A stretch of DNA of 64,000 nt from Stomoxys calcitrans (lineage: Eukaryota; Arthropoda; Insecta; Diptera; Muscidae): assembly GCF_963082655.1 (NCBI RefSeq), contig NC_081554.1:41004354-41068353 (forward strand), written 5' to 3'. The first letter of the stretch is position 1. Each line of letters begins with the position of its first letter. The position numbers and the translations under genes are program-made. The notes under the pieces were generated by a model that had not been told where the DNA came from, searched no databases, and saw nothing but the letters and a program-made list of their open reading frames with translations. Shown piece after piece: positions 21,088 to 45,400 of the stretch.

Positions 21088-22166
21088 AAAGTATTTCGGT
21101 CAATACTAGTATTCATCCCTTCATGATTCACTCACTGCATTGTTAAGCGATTGGAGATGTTTGCCAACTCACAAAAAGAGATAACTGTTTAGTTAGCGGT
21201 TAGACGAGTTGACACCTTCATATACCAAATTGGGATCATATACCAGAATTTGATAATATTTCGCATATGGACATCAGTTGCAAAGTCTAATATCAAGCAT
21301 GTCTAAAAAGGTAATGTTGCAGAATGCTATCCATGGGTAAATGTTTCGGCACTATGTCACAATTTTTAAATTTCCCACAAAACTTTTAATTGGTGAATAA
21401 CCACTAAACCACAAAATTTTTTTCTTTTTTCACTCAATTTGTTCGCCAATTCATTAAAAACGGGTGATTTTATAAAGGGGAAACATGTTTTAATTGATTT
21501 GGCAAACGAATCGAGTGACAAAAAGGCACACATGTTAGTGGTCTAGGCAGTTATTTATTATCAATAGGTCTGTTCGCGCACTTTTCCAGTAACAATCTGC
21601 AGGAAAGTAGGCACAGACTTTACTCTCTTTTGCTATTTGTTTGAATTAAACAGCTGGTTTTCATTGAGCAGCTGCTCGATGAAGCAAATTTCTGCTGGGA
21701 AAAAAACATCCAGCAGAAATTAGCAAGCTTTCATTTACCAAACTCTCAAAATTGTGCTTGCTTTCACGCCCTCTCCCACTCTCTTCTGGCGACAAATAAA
21801 GTACGCGAACGACTTCCAGTAACAATAGCTGTGTTCGGGAACTCAAAAATGTGTGCAAATTTGCTCACATTTTTATTTGCCAGCAGAAGAGAGCACGAGA
21901 GAGAGATCAAATGATGACAGTTCGAAAATAGAGAACCTGCAAATTTCGACTGGGACCTTTTTTCCTGGCAGAAATTCACAACTTTGAACAGCTGTTTCAG
22001 AAAAGCAGCTGTTACATGAAAAATAAAATGCTAACACCAAAACGGATCAAAAATTTTATCAAAATTCGATCCATTAAATTTGTTTCATTTTTATTTACTT
22101 TTAATGAAGATTCGAGGCAGCCGCCGGTGTTCAGGTATAGAAAACTCGCCAAATGAAGTTGTAATT
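21088..22166. other. Unassigned low-copy segment
   Basis: No gene recognised. At 21568-21900 'ttccagtaacaat' occurs twice next to 'cgcgaac'/'gttcgcgc' words, and 'cagcagaaatt' recurs, suggesting a decayed transposon with subterminal repeats. Confidence 0.3.
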
Positions 22167-23110
22167 ATACCCACCACCATGGGATGGGGGTATACTAATC
22201 TAGTCATTCGGTTTGTAACACCTCGAAATATTGATCTGCGACCCAAATATATGTTCCGGATCCTCTCTACATTCAGATTCGAACTAGCCATGTGCGTCTG
22301 TCGAAATCATGATAGAGGTCGAACACATAAAGCTAGCCACTTAAAATTTAGCACAGATACTTAATATCGTTATAGATCGTTGGGTATTGCACATCGGTTC
22401 AGATTTAGATATAGCTCCCATATAAATTGATCTCGCGATTTTATTTCTTGAGCCCCTGGAATCCGCAATTTTTGTCCGTTTTGGATGAAATTTTGCACGG
22501 AGTTTTCCGTTATGACTTCCAACAACTGTGCCAAGTACGATCTTATTCGGTCAAAAACCTAATATAGGTTTGGCTTTAATTATGCATGTAGTGTTCTTTA
22601 AAGACTTTCAACAACTGTGTTAAGTACGGTCCAAACCGGTCTATAACCTTATATAGCTCCCATACAAACCATACAAGCCCTCAAAAGTCGCAATTTTTGT
22701 CCGATTTGGCTTAAATTTTGCACACAGTGTTCCGTAATAACTGTGCCAAGTACGATCCAAATCGGCCTAGAACCGGATATAGCTCCCATATAAACCGATC
22801 TCCCGATTTGACATCTTGAGCCCTTACAAGCCGCAATTTTGGATCGATTTTGCTGAAATTTGGAATGCGGTGTTCTGTTTGGACTTCCAATAACTGTATC
22901 AAATACGGTGCAAATCAGTCTGCACCCTGATATAGCTCCCATGTAAACCGGTCTCTCGATCATTCTTGTTCGGTTCCTAGAAGCTTTAATTTTTGCTGCT
23001 TTTAGAATTAGAAGTTTAGTATGTAGAATAAAATTATGCCCTTCACCTAAATTTATTTTGTGGTGGGTTGCCAAGATTCGACCCGGCCAAACTTAGCACG
23101 CTTCTACTTG
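22167..23110 (+). mobile_element. Complete Helentron-like element
   Basis: It runs from 'atacccaccaccatgggatg' to '...cggccaaacttagcacgcttctacttg', with T on both sides. It contains the terminal hairpin (ATACCC...GGGGGTAT), the 'gtcgaaatcatgatagagg' block, and about four ~150-bp units. The 3' hairpin has decayed (CGACCCGGCC). Confidence 0.65.
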
Positions 23111-23547
23111 TTTTATTCTAAAAATTTATAGAATTTTTTTTTAGACGTTCAGCCACTTAATTGGACATGCTATCCTATGTTTGGTGTTACCATTTTCTTT
23201 TCATTGTTTATGACTTTAACGTGACTCCAATTTACCTCCAAATCTAACAGCACTATAAGTGTTTTTAACATTCTTGTGCAAACAAAACTTTTACTGGTAT
23301 GACGAGTTGCTTGAAATCACGTCAACGACGAGGTGATCGGGGCAAATCACTAAAAAGCTTTTTACTACGAGAACAACCACTCCCAGCAGTAGGACAGACA
23401 CAACATAAAATCCATTCTTTTACGCTATGGAATCGTCAATATGTACTTTTATGCTCCATTGACGGAATTATTTAACTTTGGTATTATCTTTCAGTGGGCC
23501 CAACTTTGTGCAAAGAGAGATAGAAAGAGAGTTAATACATGAACAGA
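23111..23547. other. Unassigned spacer
   Basis: AT-rich, with no gene or repeat recognised. Confidence 0.35.
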
Positions 23548-24501
23548 TAAGTAAGAGCGTGCTAAGTTCGGCCGGGCCGAATCTTATATACCCTCCACCA
23601 TGGATCGCATCTGTCGAGTTCTTTGCACAGTATCTCTTTTTAGGCAAACAAAGAATAATGAATAAGGACGGAGGAGGAGGAGGAGCTATATCAAGTTATA
23701 GTAAGATTCGGGGCTAAATAATCAAAATCGGGAGATAGGTTTATATGGGAGCTGTATCAAGCTATAGATCGATTCAGACAGTATTAAACACGTATGTTGA
23801 AGGCCATGGGAGAAGCCGTTAAAGAAAACTTGTGCCAAATCGGATGAAGTCTAGACCCAAGATCGGTTTATATGGCAGCTATATCAGGTTATGGACCGAT
23901 TTGGACCATACATCGTATGTTGTTGAAAGTGATACCAAAACACCACGTGCAAAATTTCAGTCAAATTGGACGAGAATTGCGCCCTCTAGAGGCTTAAGAA
24001 GTCAAGACCCAAGATCGGTTTATATGGCAGCTATATTAAAACATGGACCGATTTGGCCTATTTACAATCGCAACCGACCTACACAAATAAGAAGTATTCG
24101 TGCAAAATTTCAACGGACGGTCAGACGGGCGGGCATGGCTAGTTCGACTTAAATTGTCACGACGATCAAGAATATATATATTGGGTTGCCCAAAAAGTAA
24201 TTACGGATTTTTTAAAAGAAAGTAAATGCATTTTTAATAGCACTTAGAATGAACTTTAATCAAATATACTTTTTTTACACTTTTTCTAAAGCAAGCTAAA
24301 AGTAACAGCTGATAACTGACAGAAGAAAGAATGCAATTACAGAGTCACAAGCTGTGAAAAAATTTGTCAACGCCGACTATATGAAAAATCCGCAATTACT
24401 TTTTGGGCAACCCATCCTTTATGGGGTCTTAGACCCATATTTCGAGGTGTTACAAACAGAATGACGAAATTGGTATACCCCCATCCTATGGTGGAGGGTA
24501 T
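23548..24501 (-). mobile_element. Helentron-like element with nested MITE
   Basis: Opens 'taagtaagagcgtgctaag' with the TTCGGCCGGGCCGAA hairpin and closes '...cctatggtggagggtat'. It has about three units. The MITE at 24181-24414 splits the 'aatatatatactttatgg' block. Confidence 0.65.
24181..24414 (+). mobile_element. mariner-type MITE, copy 3
   Basis: TTGGGTTGCCCAAAAAGTAA left end and its inverted match at the right; 234 bp, with its interior nearly identical to copies 2 and 4. Confidence 0.9.
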
Positions 24502-24666
24502 AATAAAGTCGAACAAAGACGACATTGTAATACCCTACGGTACAGAGATAATGCTTGCTAAGTATTATTATATATATACTGATAAATCGGCGGATCGATT
24601 TATGCGAAGTTTTGTTTCTTCCTTAAGTAACCCAAAAACATAAATCAAAATTTATTTGCTCACATG

Positions 24667-25166
24667 TGACAACGTGCTAAATTCGGCCGGCCCGAATCTT
24701 ATATATCCTCTACATGCAAAATTTCAGCCAAATCGGACAAAAATTGCGGTTTCCAGGGGCTTAAAAAGTAAAATCGGGAGATCGGTTTATATGGGAGCTA
24801 TATCAGATTATAGACCGATTTTGGTCATACTTAGCAAAGTTTTTGGAAGTCATAACAGAACACTTCATGCGAAATTTCAGCCAAATCGGACAAAAATTGC
24901 TGCATCCAGGGGCTCAAGAAGTCAAATCGGGAAATCGCTTTATACGGAACCTGTATCCAAATCTGAACCGATATGGCCCATTTGCAATCCCCAACAATTT
25001 ACATCAATATTTAGTATATATGCCAAATTTCAAGCGGCTTGCTTTACAGGTTCGACCACTATCGTGATTTCGACAGACGAACAGGGCTAGATCGACTGAG
25101 AATGTCAAGACGAAAGGAAACGGAATGACTAGATTAGTATATCCCCATCCTATGGTGGTGGATATA
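24667..25166 (-). mobile_element. Helentron-like element, short
   Basis: 'acgtgctaaattcggccggc' and 'cttatatatcctc' at the left, '...cctatggtggtggatat' at the right, with two to three units between. Confidence 0.55.
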
Positions 25167-25329
25167 CAAAATTACTTACATATCTGAATCGGCATAGAAA
25201 ACTATAATGAAATTATATTGAATGTGAGTAATACGACATTCAAAACCAAATTTCATGCAAATCCATTGAAAATTGTAGTAATTTCGCCCTTAGAAGTTTA
25301 AATCGGGAGAATTATATATGGAATCAGGG

Positions 25330-25745
25330 ACGTAGCCAGGAGGGGCGGGAAAAAAGAAGAAAATCCTTCCTGTTAAATTTCGAGAGAATCAGTTAACAAA
25401 TGACTATTTTATTGCATTATGACTGTAAATCAGACGAACATATATATGAAAGCTATATCTAAATCTGAACCGATTTTTCCAACTTCAATGATCTTCGTCT
25501 GTAGGCAGAAAAACATGCCTGTAACAAATTTTAAGACGATCGGATGAAAATTGCAACCTCTACTTTGTACCCAAATTAACATGGACAAACGGACAGACAG
25601 ACAGATGGGCATAGCTAAATCGAATCGGAAAGTGATTCTGAGTCGATCGGTATACTTATCAATGGGTCTATCTCTCTTCCTTCTGGGTGTTACAAACAAA
25701 TGCACTAAGTTATAATACTGTACCACAGTATAGGTTTAGGGTACA
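25330..25745 (-). mobile_element. Family-2 element fragment
   Basis: Inverted head of family 2: 'ctgagtcgatcggtatacttatcaatggg' (in pieces), 'ttacaaacaaatgcactaag' and 'ataatactgtaccacagta', preceded by two body units. Confidence 0.5.
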
Positions 25746-25769
25746 AAAATTAAAAAAAAAAAAAATAAT

Positions 25770-27805
25770 AAATTCCTAAGTTTTCCAAACTTTTGAATTT
25801 TTTGGACACCGTTGGATTTATGAGGAATATCGCTTTCCGTAGTGATGGATGAAGCAATACTGTAAAGTTTTCTGTAAAAATCACCGCAAAATCCATTTTT
25901 TGGGCGTCAAAATTCAAGGACACTTTCAAAGGCAAAAACGCTGTAACTCCTTAATTTTTTCGAATTTCGAAAAATTTTCCAGCATCCCACAATTCGAAAT
26001 TCCAAGAAGATTCATACAACAAACAGAATTACTTAAAAATTCACATTTTATATATTTTTTTTTAATTTTTTTAGCAAAGGCTAACAACCCCTTAGGAAAA
26101 TTTTCAATTTTTGATGCGAAAAATTTTTTTGAGTTGAGTATACAGTATCGAAGATAATCGCAAAAAATTCGGATTAGTGCAATTCCTAAGTTTTTTTCTC
26201 TTAAAAAAACAAGCTCAAAATCGCATAATTAATGTCCGAAAAATGCCAAAAAAAATCAAGGTGATTCTGAAATTGCTGTAAAATCTTGTGTTTTGCGAAT
26301 TTCAAAATTCCGAGGACACCGTTAGATTCGCAAAGAAAATCTCTTTCCTCAATGGTGATGGACGAAGCAATACTCTTTTCTGTTTCATTGAAAACTTTAG
26401 AATATTGCTTCAAAATCGCATAATTCATTCCAAAAAATTAAAAAAAAAACCAACGTGAGTTTCCAATTGCTGTAACTTGCTTAGTTTTGCAAGCTTTAGA
26501 ATTTTTCAGACACCGTAGGATTCGTGAGGATAATCACTTTCCTTAGTGGTGATAGATGAAGCAGTACTGTAAAGTTTTCTGTAAAAATCATCGCAAAACC
26601 CAAATTTTTTGGGCGTAAGAATTCAAGGTCATTATCGAGGCCAACAACCCTGTAACTCCTTAATTTTTCCCAATTTCATAAATTTTCCTGCATTCCGCAG
26701 TTTGAAATTCGAAAAAGATTCATACAACAAACAGAATTACTTAAAAATTCACATTTTATATTTTTTGCATTTTTTTTAGCAAAGTCTAACCCCTTATGAA
26801 AAATTTGCAATTTTGGATGAGAAGAAATTTTTCGAGTTGAGTATACAGTATCGAAGATAATCGCAAAAAATTCGGATTAGTGCAACTCCTATGTTTTTTC
26901 TTTAAAAAACAAGCTCAAAATCGCATAATTAATATTGGAAAGATGCTAAAAAATTCAAGGTGAGTTTGAAACTGCTGTAACATCTTTTGTTTTGCGAACT
27001 TCAAAATTCTGAGGACACCGTAGGCTTCGCGAAGAAAATCTCTTTAAGTAGTGATGCTGGACGAAGCTATTCCTTGGAAACGTTAGAGTATTGCCCCAAA
27101 ATTGCATAATTCATTCCAAAAATTAAAAAAAAACAAAGGTGAGTTTGCAATTGCTGTAACTTCTATAGTTTTGCTAACTTCAGATTTTTTAGATACCGTT
27201 AGATTTGTGAGGAAAATCACCTTTAGAAGTGATGCTGGATGATGGAATGCTGTAGAGTTTTCTGTAAAAAACATCGCAAAAATCAATTTTTTTCAAAGTC
27301 GTTTTCAGGGCCAAAAACGCTGTAACTCCTTCATTTTTTCGAATTTCGAAAAATTTCCATTCCGCATTCCGCAGTTCGAGATTCAAAAAACATTCGTACA
27401 ATAAACAGAATAACTTAAAAATTCACATTTTATATTTTTAGAATTTTTTTAGCAAAGGCTAACCCCTTATGAATATTTGCAGTTTTCAATGTGAAAAAAA
27501 TTTTCGAGTTGAGTATACAGTATTAAAGGTAATAGCAAACATTCGGATTAGTGCAACTCCTATGTTTTTGTTTTTTCCTTAAAAAACAAGCTTAACATCG
27601 TAAATTAATTTATGGAAAATCCCAAAAATAAAGGTGAATTTTAAATTGCTGTAACTTCAAATTGCTGTAACATCTTTTGTTTAGTGAATTTCAAAATTCT
27701 GGATTCGCGAAGAAAATCTCTTTCCGTAATGGTACTGGACGAAGCAATACTCTTTCTGTTTCCTTGAAAACTTTTGGACTATCGCTTTAAAATCGCATAA
27801 TTCAT
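25770..27805 (-). repeat. Diverged satellite-family block (about three monomers)
   Basis: It is in array 2 orientation. 'gcggattagtgcaa'-type and 'taactccttaattttt' words recur at about 25947, 26653 and 27325 (spacing ~690). It is much more diverged than arrays 1 and 2, so these are older, unhomogenised copies. Confidence 0.75.
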
Positions 27806-28234
27806 TTCAAAAGCATTAAGTTCGACCGGGCCGTACTTTTGATACCCACCAACTCGGGTATATATGAAAACCCCCTTTCCTCACAATCAGGCGAATATTG
27901 TATAACTTATGTACCCAAAAATTCGGCTCGGACATTGAGTGGTCTAATAAATATAAGTCACTGTTCAATTTTATAGAACAAAATATTGGTCTTTTTGGCA
28001 GCTATATCCAAATAAAAACCGATCTAAACCATAAAGAACACGGATGTCGAAAAGCATTACATAAGTCGCTGCGCCAAATTCAAGGAAATCGGATAATAAA
28101 TGCGCTTTTTATTGGGCCAAGACTTTAAATCGAGAGTTCTCTCTATATGGCACCCTTAACCAAATCTGGATCGATGTGGACCAAATTAAACAAAGATATG
28201 ATAATCATCCTATTTTATTATAACCCCACTACTA

Positions 28235-28471
28235 TTGGGTTGCCCAAAAAGTAATTGTGGATTTTTTAAAAGAAAGTTAATGCATTTTTAATAAAACTTA
28301 GAATGAATTACATCAAATATACTTTTTTTACATTTTTTTTTCTAAAGCAAGCTAAAAGTAACGGCTGATAACTGACAGAAGAAAGAATGCAATTACAGAG
28401 TCACAAGCTGTGAAAAAATTTGTCAACGCCGACTATATGAAAAATCCGCAATTACTTTTTGGGCAACCCAA
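28235..28471 (+). mobile_element. mariner-type MITE, copy 4
   Basis: 237 bp, full TIRs with TA on both sides. Confidence 0.92.
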
Positions 28472-28632
28472 TATATACGTAGTTATGTCTTAATAGGAGC
28501 TGGTCTCGATGATATTTTATTCAGGTACCAAAAACTCATATAGAAGTAACATTTTCAAACAATAAATCTGCTTTTTATGGGATTAAGGCCCCAAATTCGA
28601 AGATCGCTGAATACGACAGCTTATATAGCTAT

Positions 28633-28857
28633 TGGGTTGCCCAAAAAGTAATTGTGGATTTTTCATATAGTCGGCGTTGACAAATTTTTTCACAGCTTGT
28701 GACTCTGTAATTGCATTCTTTCTTCTGTCAATTATCAGCTGTTACTTTCAGCTTGCTTTAGAAAAAAAGCGTAAAAAAGTATATTTGATTAAAGTTCATT
28801 CTAAATTTTATTAAAAATGCATTTACTTTATTTTAAAAAATCCGCAATTACTTTTTG
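28633..28857 (-). mobile_element. mariner-type MITE, copy 5 (inverted)
   Basis: Opposite orientation to copy 4, only 161 bp from it. The right terminal repeat stops after 'actttttggc', lacking the last 8-9 bp. Confidence 0.88.
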
Positions 28858-30055
28858 GCCATATTTGGGGCGAATGTCGGGAGGCTTAAAACAACTCACT
28901 ACTACAATTTCAATTCCAGCAAAATCGAATAAAAAATAAAGCTTTTATGGGCTTCAGGCCCTTTAACGACAGATCGGTCTATATGACAGCTATATCTTAA
29001 TATAGTCCGATCTGAACCATATTAAGGTCGGATATCGGGAGGCTCAAAACAACTCACTGTTTCAAATTTCAGCGAAATGGGGTAATAAATAAAGCTTTTA
29101 TGGGCTTCAGACCCTTTATCGGGAGATCAGTCTATATGACAGCTATATCCAAATATAGTCCGATCTGAACCATAATTGGGTCCGATATAGGGCGGACTAA
29201 AGCTACTCTTTGTTTAAAATTTTTACGAAATCGGATAAAAAATAAAGCATTTATGGCCATTAGACCCTCTATCGGGAGATCGGTCAATATAGCAGCTATA
29301 TCTAAATATAATCCGATACAAGCCATATTTATGTCAGATGTCAGGAGGCTTAAAATAACCCACTGTTTAAAGTAAATTTCATTAAATTTCAATTTCATTA
29401 AATTTCAGCGAAATTGGATAAATCTAAATAATATTTATGTCAGATGTCAGGAAGCTTAAAATAACCCACTGTTTCAAATTTCAGCGAAATCGGGTAATAA
29501 ATAATACTTTTATGGGCATCAGACCCTTTATCGGGAGATCGGTCTATAGGGTAGCAATATCTAAATATGGTCCGATCTGAGCCATATTTGCGAAATCCGA
29601 TTAAAATAAAGCATTTATGGGCATTAGACCCTTTATCGGCAGATCGTTCTATACGGCAGCTATATCTAAATATATTCCGATCTGAACCATATTTGGGTCG
29701 GATGTCAGGATGTTAAAAACAACTAAATTTTCACATTTCAGCGATATAAAGTAATAAATAAAGCTATTATGGGCTTCAGACCCTTAACTGTCAGATCGGT
29801 CTATATGTCAGCTATATCCAAATATGGTACGATTTAGCCTGTTCCAGAAATTAACCTGCGTGCAGCAAAAAGACGCATCTATGCCAAATTTCAGCTCAAT
29901 ATTTCAATTTTCGAAGACACACGGGCATCGTTAATCGTCTTAGAATTTTACGACGATCCGAAATATATATACTTTGTAGGGTCTGGAAATGGATATTTCG
30001 ATGTGTTGCAATCAATGATGAAATTAGTATACCCCCACCCTATGGTGAAGGGTAT

Positions 30056-30458
30056 AAAACTGGAGGATATGCGTTTCAAAAGAAAATCCTTTTTGTTTTC
30101 TGGTACACCCTAATATATATAATTCGGCCCCGCTGAGATATGCCCCCATATACATTTTTAATCATGAAATTAAAATGTTTCCAACTTCAGCTGTTTTTTA
30201 ATCAATCACCACATATTCGTGATATATAAAAAAGTAAAAATATTTTGTATCAAAAATTATTATCACGTGGTTTGAAGATATTTTCAAAACATCAATACCT
30301 ACATTAATCGGTCAAATTGTTGTCCATATACTTGCTTGTGTAAGGACAAAAGTATGACGTTCGACTTTGGCCAAAAATGCACATGACCAATAAAGTGTGT
30401 GTGAAACAAATACCCATGTATTGTAGTGATGTTTCATACAATCACACCTATGAATGTT
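30056..30458. other. Spacer upstream of gene C
   Basis: No element recognised. It contains 'gtgtgtgaaacaaatacccatg' (in pieces), weakly similar to the far upstream region of gene B. Confidence 0.35.
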
Positions 30459-30501
30459 ATTTGAAGATATCTTATCTGGTCACATCAGATTAGACCTTTT
30501 A
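30459..30501 (+). promoter_or_regulatory. Upstream block shared by genes B and C (gene C copy)
   Basis: Matches 7250-7292 almost base for base (TTTGAAGATATCTT, TCTGG, CACATCAGATTAGACCTTT), about 150-190 bp before the ATG. 'tgtcaatccat' follows at about 30580, at the same relative place as in gene B. Confidence 0.5.
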
Positions 30502-30647
30502 AAGTTAAAACTCTATTGATAGACTAAGTAAATGTCAAAGCAAAAATGTTTGAAACAGTATTAAACGGTCTGTCAATCCATAAACTGGTGACATTTCAGA
30601 CGCACATAGAGTTAAAGCGCGATAAATTTAAAAGTTAGACAATTAAA

Positions 30648-44447
<13,800 letters not shown>

Positions 44448-45400
44448 TTAAAACTGTTTTAATGAATAACTTTTAAGAAGAATTAAGTATTAAACTAAAT
44501 TTAACGCACGCGCTAAAAACTCATTGTTTGAAGAAAAACAAAAAACAATAAAGCGTTTAGTACAACACAATATACATGTGTATTTCATGGGGGGATTTTA
44601 AGTTTAACAGTTAAAGTTATCAAGCTATATAAGATTTTTAAACCGAATCGGACCGAATTGATGTTGGAACTCAATTAAGGCTCCATTTTGGGAGTAAGGC
44701 CGAAGGTATACAAAAAGTCACCAAATAAAGCTAATGTATGTAGGATGTAAAAAAAGGACAGAGATACACTCACAGATTCCAGTTTTCTTTGAATGTGCTT
44801 CTGGTAGTCTATAGCTCTGAAGAGAAATATCCCAGGACGTTGGAAGTTACAGCAATTGCAAATTCACGTTGTTTTTCTTTTGGAATTTTTTGGAATGAAT
44901 TATGCGATTTTGAAGCAATACTCTAAAGTTATCAAGGAATCAGATAAGAGTATTGCTTCAAAATCGCATAATTCGTTCCAAAAAATTCAACAAAAAAAAA
45001 AACAACATTGCTTTTTTCCATAGTTTTGCAAACTTTAGACACCGTTGGATTTGTGAGGAAAGTCGCTTTCAGTAGATGTGCTGGATGAAGCAGTACTGTA
45101 AAGATTTCTGTGAAAACCATCGACAAAAGCAATTTTTTTGGCCGGAAAAATTCAAGATCGTTTTCAAAGCCAAAAGCGCTGTAATTCCTTCATTTTTTTG
45201 AATTTCAAAAATTTTCCAGCATTCCGCAGTTTGAAATTCGAAGAAGATTCGTACAATAAACAGAATTTCTTAAAAATTCACATTTTATTTTTTTTGAATT
45301 TTTTAGCAAAGGCTAACCCCTTATGAAAATTTGCAATTTTTGATGCGAAAAAATTTTTCGAGTTGAGTATACAGAATTGAAGATTATGGCAAAAAATTGG
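44448..45400. repeat. Gene C 3' flank, core of the left palindrome arm
   Basis: 3' UTR and ~300 bp of unique flank to about 44830, then satellite-derived pieces. It matches the inverted sequence 61600-62541 with only scattered differences. Confidence 0.8.

Larger units (their letters stand above)
27812..30055 (-). mobile_element. Large Helentron-like element with two nested MITEs
   Basis: Starts 'ttcgaccgggccg' plus 'ttgatacccaccaactcggg' and ends '...cctatggtgaagggtat' at 30055. The body is ~150-bp units ('gcttttatgggcttcagacc', 'tcgggagatcggtctatat', 'aaatttcagcgaaatcgg'). MITEs interrupt it at 28235 and, in the opposite orientation, at 28633. Confidence 0.6.

Noticed and set aside
22649..25090. 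Minus- and plus-strand ORFs of 140-144 codons with 'SRSQIGRSVYMGAIS' type sequence
   Set aside because: The same peptide recurs wherever the ~150-bp Helentron-like minisatellite is read in that frame; no start context or independent conservation.
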